Assembly (NCBI GenBank): GCA_964484205.1
Contig: CAZAEZ010000001.1
Span: 186,001 to 250,000 of the forward strand
Length of the DNA stretch: 64,000 nucleotides
Direction: 5' to 3'
Origin: M3007 sp964484205
GTDB taxonomy: Bacteria > Bacteroidota > Bacteroidia > Chitinophagales > Saprospiraceae
Below are positions 52,675 through 59,215 of this stretch, piece by piece; the stretch's first letter is position 1; the number at the start of each line of letters is the position of its first letter. The translations under genes and the position numbers were made by a program. The notes beneath the pieces were generated by a model that saw nothing but the letters and a program-made list of their open reading frames with translations, was not told the DNA's origin and made no database searches.

Positions 52675-55290
52675 CTAATCGATTTTGTAAGCACACACTG
52701 TATTTCGGTTTCCTGCGATAAGCAAAAAAAGTTGCCGATTGCCGGCCGGAATCGTACTCAGGCTAAAAGGCGTACTTCCTGCTAAGGGAAATCCGGGATA
52801 AATAGCGCCTTTTTCACCGTTGAGTAAAAACAGTTGCCGCTTTTCCAGATTTATCGCGCCCAATTTGGCACAGCAACCGGTATAAAATAAACTGTCGGCA
52901 CCAACCGGCAGCGTCAGCGTATTTTTTTGTTCAAAACGCTGATTTTCGTACCCTTCAAAAACAACCTTGTCGCCCGACAACGTGGCATAATCTTTCCTGG
53001 GATCGCCAAACAATTGCTCAAACACCATGCAGGACCTGTTCGCTGCTTTATCGTTGCCGAGATTCAAAACAAAAGATTGACCGGTGAGACTGCAAACGTA
53101 GGCCCGTCCATCGTTGTCGGCACACACAATCCGGGGGGCTTCTGATCCGGCGTCAAACTGGGGTGGATTTACCGAAAAATTACCGTCAAATTGCAGCGAT
53201 GGGAAGTGCCCGGAACCGTTTCGATTGAACACCGACAACTGACCGCTCAAACTCAACACCGCGAGGTAATCTTTCGTGCCATGTTTGAAATGAATCAGCG
53301 GATGTTTAATCCGGCCTACCCCCGCCTTGGGATTCCATCCAGGGAGCGGCCTTCCGAATTGATCAAACCCGTACAGGTTCCCGTTCTGACAGGCAAGAAA
53401 AAATGCGTAACGCTGGTCGCCATCAAAGTCGATGAGGGTCAAGCCATTGATCGCCGGCGACTGAAGCCGTAACGGATATCCGGTCAGGGGTTGGCCTTCA
53501 TCATCCAAAATCCAGATGGCATCTGCTGTGTTGAACAAGTAACAATTCGTGCCATTCTTGTAGTAATCAATGCCCAAAATAGCGGATTGAATCGGCCAAT
53601 CAAGTTGCTTTCGCCACAAAATAGTGCCGTTGGAGTTCAGCCGGTACAATTGAAACTGGTTGTCCTGAATCAGGATAGCCGGACCGTTTTCCGCAACCGC
53701 GTCCGCCACAAGGTAGGGCGCCGTGATAGCATCCCCCGCCAACGGCGTTTTCCACAAAATAGCGGCGTGCGTTGACGTTTCCTTCGGAATGACATTGGCT
53801 ATTTTGCTGTAAAACAAGACGTTGTTTTTGAAATTGAAATCCAGCGCGGATAAACCACTTGCAGCCAGGCTTGCGATATCTTCCCGATTTTCGGCCATCC
53901 AGTCCGGCTGAAACATTTGCCGTAAAAGTTGCGGCAGGTATGTCGCATTGAAGTAACACAATCCGCTGCCTTTCGCAGCAATTTGCCGGTTCAGGAGCAA
54001 AAAATCCGGTGCACTGTTCAAGGTTTGGCTGACAATATATTTGTCGATCATCAATTCCAAAGCCGACGAACTGGCCGCAAAAACCAGGTAGTTTTGAATT
54101 TGGGCACAAACCGGATTTGCAAATTTTTCCTGTTGCGCGCCAAGCAAAGGCCCCAAAATGGACTGACTGAGAAATTGACGGATTTCGTAGGTTTGATAAT
54201 CATATTTCTTCAGGGCGCCGGTTTGGGCGCCGTAAGCGTCCAGGTACCGGTTGGCAAGCGCGATATCCTGCACTGAAAAAACAAGAAACTGGTCATCCTG
54301 CATTTCCGGTGAAAATGGCTCACTCACCACATAGGCAAACTCATCGCCCGCCCACGGAAGCAGATATTTTTTGAAATCAGCCGCAGATTCCCCGGAAGAA
54401 AAAAACTGACCGAATGCCGGGTTGTTTTTGAAAGCCGCCCAAATGGCTAACGTGGTATTGTCGGGAAGAATCGCTGCAAGGTCTTCTGATTTCCACCGGC
54501 CAGTATCCAAACCTGTCAAGGGCTTGTTTAACGCTCCCTGGAGGTTCCAGTCTTGCCCCTTGCGGTATAGCGTCAGGCAATTGAAATTTGCTGAAAACCA
54601 GTCGGGCAATTCCTGCCAATTCGTTTTGAAACCGGATTTACCGCGCTCGGCAAGTACGCCGGGCCGGATACTTATTTGCAAATCGGCTTCCGGCGTTTTT
54701 GCGTTTTTCAGCCACCAGGGATCGCGGTCGTCGAGTTGGAGCAAGGCGTCTTCAACCAGGTAAGAAAATCGTGAAACCAGCAGCAAATTACGCCTGGTCG
54801 CAACAACCAGCATCCCGGAGTCCGGAAACTGGACGGCGTAAACCGCGTGACTTTTGAATTTAGAAACAACAATGCGGTTAGCCGGATCAAAAAAGTTACG
54901 CAACGCATCCAAATCAATTTTTCGCTCCAGGTCAACAAGTAAAAGCGGGTGCAAACTATCCGCCGCCTGCAAGCTGAAGGCTGCTGCCAGTGCCGGCGTT
55001 TGCGTTTTCCCCAGAGGTAGTTTTTGCTGGCGAAAAAGCCGTTGCGTGAGGGCAATATCGCGATGTAAAACCTGGACAAGTTTAAGCCGGTTGGCCCACT
55101 CCGGTAACTCAAAGCCGGATTTGAGGAACTCGGGATTTCGGGCTGTCAATACCAGCGCGGTTTGCGGAGGCACGCCTTCTAAAATATGGTATGCACTGCG
55201 CAACCAGAATACCAAACAAAAAACAAGGCCCAACAGGCTCAAGGCAATTGCCGGAATGCGCCATTTTTTTAACCTGGAAAATTTATGCAT
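52675..55290 (-). CDS. Membrane-anchored protein with propeller-like C-terminus
   Basis: An 871-residue protein of unknown function. One N-terminal membrane segment (IPAIALSLLGLVFCLVFWLR) is followed by a large helical/strand domain (residues about 40-490) resembling DUF3352-type proteins. The C-terminal 380 residues form strand repeats such as AILGIDYYKNGTNCYLFNTA, LTLIDFDGDQRYAFFLACQ and GNLYGFDQFGRPLPGW. The FDGDQRY piece resembles FG-GAP/PQQ-type repeats. The layout suggests an inner-membrane anchor with a periplasmic propeller. It is not T9SS cargo. No family name can be given. Confidence 0.65.
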   Translation of the reverse strand: MHKFSRLKKWRIPAIALSLLGLVFCLVFWLRSAYHILEGVPPQTALVLTARNPEFLKSGFELPEWANRLKLVQVLHRDIALTQRLFRQQKLPLGKTQTPALAAAFSLQAADSLHPLLLVDLERKIDLDALRNFFDPANRIVVSKFKSHAVYAVQFPDSGMLVVATRRNLLLVSRFSYLVEDALLQLDDRDPWWLKNAKTPEADLQISIRPGVLAERGKSGFKTNWQELPDWFSANFNCLTLYRKGQDWNLQGALNKPLTGLDTGRWKSEDLAAILPDNTTLAIWAAFKNNPAFGQFFSSGESAADFKKYLLPWAGDEFAYVVSEPFSPEMQDDQFLVFSVQDIALANRYLDAYGAQTGALKKYDYQTYEIRQFLSQSILGPLLGAQQEKFANPVCAQIQNYLVFAASSSALELMIDKYIVSQTLNSAPDFLLLNRQIAAKGSGLCYFNATYLPQLLRQMFQPDWMAENREDIASLAASGLSALDFNFKNNVLFYSKIANVIPKETSTHAAILWKTPLAGDAITAPYLVADAVAENGPAILIQDNQFQLYRLNSNGTILWRKQLDWPIQSAILGIDYYKNGTNCYLFNTADAIWILDDEGQPLTGYPLRLQSPAINGLTLIDFDGDQRYAFFLACQNGNLYGFDQFGRPLPGWNPKAGVGRIKHPLIHFKHGTKDYLAVLSLSGQLSVFNRNGSGHFPSLQFDGNFSVNPPQFDAGSEAPRIVCADNDGRAYVCSLTGQSFVLNLGNDKAANRSCMVFEQLFGDPRKDYATLSGDKVVFEGYENQRFEQKNTLTLPVGADSLFYTGCCAKLGAINLEKRQLFLLNGEKGAIYPGFPLAGSTPFSLSTIPAGNRQLFLLIAGNRNTVCAYKID

Positions 55291-55463
55291 CGGAGTATTC
55301 GGGAAAAGGATGTTTATGCTGAATTTGCCGGTCGTATCATGCCGGTCTTTCCCGGTAGATCGCTTTCAATCAAACACAAACCGGCTGATGGGTTTGAAAT
55401 TCCAAAGCCAAATTACTTCGACTCGCCTTAAAAACAAGTCTTTTGCAGACCAACCGGAAAAAT

Positions 55464-55880
55464 ATGAACCATCCACGCATGCAAACAATTTTTTTTCGAT
55501 GGACAGCAGTCCTGGGCGCAACCGCTGTAATTATCGGCGCTTTCGGCGCGCATGGGTTAAAACCCCACCTGTCTGCCTATCAGCTGGATATTTTTGAAAA
55601 AGGCGTGCAGTATCAATTTGTACACACCCTGGCCTTATTCGGAACGGCATTGCTCCTGGGCCGGAGTACGGCGGACAGGATGCTGCGCTGGAGTGCCAAC
55701 CTGTTTATCGCAGGTATCTTTTTTTTCTCCGGCTCGCTATATCTGTTAGCATGCCGCGACGTAATCCCAATGCCTGTTGCGTGGGTCGGGCCGGTCACTC
55801 CATTGGGCGGGCTTTGTTTCATTGGCGGCTGGGTAGCGTTACTGCTGGCAAGCAAGCGCGCACAGCCCGGATCGGCTTAA
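55464..55880 (+). CDS. DUF423 family inner-membrane protein
   Basis: A 138-residue protein from ATG 55464 (ATG 55479 is an alternative; the upstream TTG is unlikely). It has four hydrophobic segments: LGATAVIIGAFGAHGLKPHL, VHTLALFGTALLLG, LFIAGIFFFSGSLYLL and PLGGLCFIGGWVALLLA. GAFGAHGL at the first segment and FSGSLY are DUF423 (YgdD/TMEM256-like) motifs. The function of the family is unknown. It stands alone, ending at a hairpin shared with the metalloprotease gene. Confidence 0.85.
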   Translation: MNHPRMQTIFFRWTAVLGATAVIIGAFGAHGLKPHLSAYQLDIFEKGVQYQFVHTLALFGTALLLGRSTADRMLRWSANLFIAGIFFFSGSLYLLACRDVIPMPVAWVGPVTPLGGLCFIGGWVALLLASKRAQPGSA

Positions 55881-55887
55881 AAAGCAA

Positions 55888-55923
55888 ATTGCGAAGGCAA
55901 GTCCGCAGACCTGCCTTCGCAAT
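55888..55923. terminator. Hairpin terminator between convergent genes
   Basis: A perfect 12-bp stem (ATTGCGAAGGCA and its complement) closes a 12-nt loop, and A-runs and T-runs lie at its base. It separates the DUF423 gene from the - strand metalloprotease gene. Confidence 0.75.
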
Positions 55924-55946
55924 GCTTCACGGCTTCAGATTGCCGC

Positions 55947-57497
55947 TTATTTTAAGACGGAAAGTTTGCGCACAGCCTGCCCTTCCCGGGTTTGCAGCAT
56001 GACCATGTACAAACCGTTGTTCAGGTCGGCCAGGGGGATCTCAATCCTGTTGTCGCCATTTTCAAAATGCACATTTGAGCGATTCAACACCTCCTGGCCG
56101 GTGGTTGTAAACACCCGGACGCTGGCATCAAATGATTGCTCCGCCTGTACGAATATCCTAGCGTTTTCGCCATTTCGAACCGGATTTGGCGCAATCTGCC
56201 AGGCCGTCAATCCTTCAATGTCCCGGACAGCCGATGTGCCGGGTGTTTTCAGGGTCCGCTGACGGGTTGCTGCGCAGGTAACATATTCGTTGATCGGACG
56301 CACGCGCCAGTAATAAGTTCTGTTGGGCAGTAGCGTGGTCACCAGTTTGGAATTGCTGTTTACCATAAAACTCTGCGCATATGGCGTAGCGTAGGTGCTC
56401 ACAAGGTCAAACTCAAGCAAATACCAGGTAGCTTCCGGCAAGTCCTGCCATTCCACCAATACCTCATCGTAATACGGCACGGTAGCCCCGGAGGCCGGGG
56501 AAACGAGTAAGTTGGTCGGCGTATTGATTTCCAGTGCCGGCGGCGAATAATTATTATCCAGATAATTGCGTGCCGAGGAATTGAGATCTGCCAGCATGAC
56601 GTTTTTTTGCTGGTTGGTAAACACGAACGCACTGCAATTCTCAAAATAACCCATCATGTTGTTTTCCATAGGGACTACATCCACGCCGCTGGGGTCTTTT
56701 GCGCCGCCGTTATAAATGCAGTCCTCATCATCGTAGAGCCCAAAATTATAGTCGGGCGGCGTGTCGCAAATTTTATCCCCAGCCGTAGTGCAATTGGAAC
56801 CGTTCATACGCTCGGTTGGAACCCCGCCCGGAGAAACCGACGGGGCTATCGGCCAGGTAGGGTCGCTCGAATCGAAGGGATTGCTTTCCCAGCCATAAAA
56901 AGTATGATCCAGGCTAAAAAAGTGGCCGACTTCGTGTGGTAGAACATTACTGGTGGTAGAGCCGTTGATCCGGTCTTTTCGACTTACCACCCAATCCCGC
57001 GGAATATTGTAATACGCCAGGGTAATACCCGGGTTGTTGTTCCCGGAAACCGCTTCCTCGACAATGTAGACATTCATGGCATTCGGGTGGCGATTCGATT
57101 GCATGGTGAACCAACTATCCTGGTTACTGTAAACATTGGTTGCGTTGATGGCGTAGTTGAAAATTGTGTTTTGTGTGGGATGCACGCGCAGGTAAAAACG
57201 GATATCCGCTGTTGAAAACGCTTCATTGAGCGCACATAACTGGTCCAGCACCAAACGCTCCTTTATTTTTCCATTCCCGTTTGCATCGCCTACAAGGTGA
57301 AAATATACCGGAACATACTGAACAGCGCCCCGGTCTGTAACACCGCCGGCATTTGCGGTTTCAATATTGGCCAGCAGGCGGTGCTCGTACAGGCGTTGAT
57401 CTTCGGTGCTGTTTCCGCAAACGCCCCGCACCTGCTGGGCGAATACTCCGGTGGCAAAAAAGTGGCCAACAGCGAGCAATAACATTAATTTTTTCAT
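55947..57497 (-). CDS. T9SS-secreted zinc metalloprotease, M43 (cytophagalysin) type
   Basis: A 516-residue protein. The signal peptide ends near GVFAQQ. The zinc motif is HEVGHFFSLDH (about residue 188), and MNVYIVEEAVSG is just before it. Downstream are GDKICDTPPDYNFG and NNMMGYFENCSAFVFTNQQ, the latter containing the Met-turn. A fibronectin-like domain (about 330-415) follows, then a type A sorting domain (WQIAPNPVRNGENARIF and LNNGLYMVMLQT). M43B proteases digest extracellular protein. It reads toward the DUF423 gene. Confidence 0.93.
   Translation of the reverse strand: MKKLMLLLAVGHFFATGVFAQQVRGVCGNSTEDQRLYEHRLLANIETANAGGVTDRGAVQYVPVYFHLVGDANGNGKIKERLVLDQLCALNEAFSTADIRFYLRVHPTQNTIFNYAINATNVYSNQDSWFTMQSNRHPNAMNVYIVEEAVSGNNNPGITLAYYNIPRDWVVSRKDRINGSTTSNVLPHEVGHFFSLDHTFYGWESNPFDSSDPTWPIAPSVSPGGVPTERMNGSNCTTAGDKICDTPPDYNFGLYDDEDCIYNGGAKDPSGVDVVPMENNMMGYFENCSAFVFTNQQKNVMLADLNSSARNYLDNNYSPPALEINTPTNLLVSPASGATVPYYDEVLVEWQDLPEATWYLLEFDLVSTYATPYAQSFMVNSNSKLVTTLLPNRTYYWRVRPINEYVTCAATRQRTLKTPGTSAVRDIEGLTAWQIAPNPVRNGENARIFVQAEQSFDASVRVFTTTGQEVLNRSNVHFENGDNRIEIPLADLNNGLYMVMLQTREGQAVRKLSVLK
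55980..55987 (-). other. KOPS-like octamer GGGAAGGG
   Basis: A different central base from the others but still GGGNAGGG, and it points leftwards. It lies in the protease gene. Confidence 0.35.
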
Positions 57498-57550
57498 ACC
57501 TTTTTAGAAAACTAGATTTGGATTCGTCTAATAAACACGAATTGAGTGGA

Positions 57551-57558
57551 CAAAGTTA
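57551..57558 (-). promoter_or_regulatory. Candidate -7 element for the metalloprotease gene
   Basis: On the - strand it reads TAACTTTG, matching TAnnTTTG, 53 bp upstream of the ATG at 57497. Confidence 0.4.
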
Positions 57559-57765
57559 AGGAACCGCCTATTTCAACTCTTGTCCGGAAGTGACATTTCT
57601 TGTTTCCGGATGAAATTCGACGGAACTCCAAGGCTGAAAAACGGGTTGTTTCCCCTGAACAAAAAAACCTTCGAAAAAGAAACATTCTCCTGAATACCGG
57701 CGTTATATTGCCGATAATTTTGTGTAACTTAATTTTAAAGTAACGATTCCGAAGATTATTCCAAT

Positions 57766-57773
57766 TAACTTTG
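57766..57773 (+). promoter_or_regulatory. Candidate -7 element for the CotH-like gene
   Basis: TAACTTTG, the same octamer as in the divergent promoter, 74 bp upstream of the ATG at 57848. Confidence 0.35.
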
Positions 57774-57847
57774 CAAGACAATCCCGATTTATGTGTGTTA
57801 ATCGCCCAAATTTCCAATTCAATTTTACAGAATTAAATTCTGTTGCT

Positions 57848-58882
57848 ATGACTACGAAAAAGAGAACCCATGTCTGTTTCTGCATCTCCATACTGTTTCT
57901 TTCTTTATCGCAATTCACAATTGCTCAGGAGCGTGGTTACCCGCAAACCATATTTGAAGTTTTAACCAAAGAAGAAGGCGGGAAATTCACCTTGCAGACC
58001 GACCTTACCAGCATTCTGGAAGACCGGGGAAAAGAAGAGTACACTCCGGCAATCCTAATTGCTCCAACCGGAAAATCGTACACGGTGAAGGTGCTTCCAA
58101 AAGGAAAATTCCGGCGCAAAAAAGCAGAAGTGCCTCCGCTCAAAATCAAATTCCCAAAAAAAACGCTGCTCGCAGACGGCCTGGACACCCTGAATGAAAT
58201 CAAGTTGATCCTGCCTTGTTATGACTCGCGGGACGGCGATGAACTTTTGGCAAAAGAATACCTGATTTACAAAATGTTTGAGCATTTGACTCAAAATTGT
58301 GTAAAAGCGCGGTTGATCCAGGTTGAGTTGCGCGATAGCCACGTGGAAAAAACGCGCAAGGCCATGCTGGGTATTTTGGTGGAAGACAACGAAGAAACGG
58401 CCGCCCGCCTGAACGGCGTGGAAGTGGAACAATACGGCATGCCCATGGACAGCATGCAATTGCATCAGGCTGCCCTGGTGGCCATGTTTCAATACATGAT
58501 CGGGAATACAGATTGGGATATCGCCATGCTCCGAAACGTTCGTCTGATCCGGCCCAGGCAGGCAGCAGGCGTTTTGATCATGCCCTACGATTTTGATTTT
58601 TCCGGGTTGGTGGGCGCGCCCTATGCCAGCCCGGCGTCGGAAAGCGGCTTGCAAAACGTTTTGGATCGCTTTCTGATGGCGAATGGCATTCCAAGGGAAG
58701 ACCTGCGGCGCGCCACCCAAACACTGGTAAATGCTAAGGCCGATCTTTACGAAATTTGTCATACGAAGTATCTGACCCGGAGCACATCCAATAGCCTGAA
58801 AAGTTACCTGGATACTTTCTTTGACAGCATCGATAAGAATTTTGATGTGCCCGTCCGGAAAAGCTTCGTTGGGTCCAGGTAA
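57848..58882 (+). CDS. Exported CotH-like (kinase-fold?) protein
   Basis: A 344-residue protein from ATG 57848 (an ATG at 57791 would put 19 polar residues before the signal). The signal peptide ends near FTIAQ. A beta domain (about 20-125) carries the YTVKVLPKGKFRRKKAEVPPLKIKFP run, which resembles the start of CotH proteins. The later part has QYMIGNTDWDIAMLRNVRL and LIMPYDFDFSGLVGAPYA, placed like the metal-binding Asn/Asp and DFD motifs of CotH kinases. CotH proteins phosphorylate other proteins. Activity here is not proven. It is not T9SS cargo. Confidence 0.6.
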   Translation: MTTKKRTHVCFCISILFLSLSQFTIAQERGYPQTIFEVLTKEEGGKFTLQTDLTSILEDRGKEEYTPAILIAPTGKSYTVKVLPKGKFRRKKAEVPPLKIKFPKKTLLADGLDTLNEIKLILPCYDSRDGDELLAKEYLIYKMFEHLTQNCVKARLIQVELRDSHVEKTRKAMLGILVEDNEETAARLNGVEVEQYGMPMDSMQLHQAALVAMFQYMIGNTDWDIAMLRNVRLIRPRQAAGVLIMPYDFDFSGLVGAPYASPASESGLQNVLDRFLMANGIPREDLRRATQTLVNAKADLYEICHTKYLTRSTSNSLKSYLDTFFDSIDKNFDVPVRKSFVGSR

Positions 58883-58946
58883 ATCGGCCTGCTTCCGCAA
58901 AAAACAAACTTTGTTAAAATTGACTGGGCGCACATTTGTATTTTTT

Positions 58947-58954
58947 TACCTTTG
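58947..58954 (+). promoter_or_regulatory. Candidate -7 element for tRNA-Ser
   Basis: TACCTTTG ends 11 bp before the mature tRNA. A TTG lies at 58920, with a 24-bp gap. Confidence 0.45.
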
Positions 58955-58965
58955 CGCCCACTTTC

Positions 58966-59053
58966 GGAGGAGTGGCAGAGCTGGTTGATTGCACCGGTCT
59001 TGAAAACCGGCGTGCCCGAAAGGGTACCGGGGGTTCGAATCCCTCCTCCTCCG
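58966..59053 (+). tRNA. tRNA-Ser(UGA)
   Basis: An 88-nt type II tRNA with acceptor GGAGGAG/CTCCTCC and discriminator G. The anticodon loop is CTTGAAA, with anticodon TGA at 59001-59003 on the stem CCGGT/ACCGG. It has a long variable arm (GTGCCCGAAAGGGTAC) and the T-loop TTCGAAT. It has no encoded CCA. It reads UCA and related serine codons. Confidence 0.95.
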
Positions 59054-59108
59054 CCTTGCCCGCCGTAGCTTTTAGCGCAGGCGGATTTTTTTATTTAAAA
59101 TGCACAAT

Positions 59109-59140
59109 TCCCGGGTACTTTCTAACTGAAGCACCCGGGA
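59109..59140 (+). terminator. Hairpin terminator after tRNA-Ser
   Basis: An 8-bp stem (TCCCGGGT/ACCCGGGA) with a 16-nt loop is followed by six T residues. A weaker hairpin lies nearer the tRNA at about 59050-59085. Confidence 0.7.
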
Positions 59141-59147
59141 TTTTTTA

Positions 59148-59179
59148 TTGCTACCGACCATCTCGCTTTCTTACCTTTG
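59148..59179 (+). promoter_or_regulatory. Candidate promoter for the haloperoxidase-like gene
   Basis: TTG at 59148 and TACCTTTG at 59172-59179 are 21 bp apart, a good match to the Bacteroidota -33/-7 pattern. The ATG is 37 bp after. Confidence 0.55.
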
Positions 59180-59215
59180 TTATCCATCCCTCCTTCATGC
59201 TTCAAAACAGGTTCC

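Larger units (their letters stand above)
57498..57847. other. 350-bp AT-rich divergent intergenic region
   Basis: Holds no gene or strong hairpin. It contains a candidate promoter on each strand for the two divergent flanking genes and appears otherwise plain. Confidence 0.6.
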
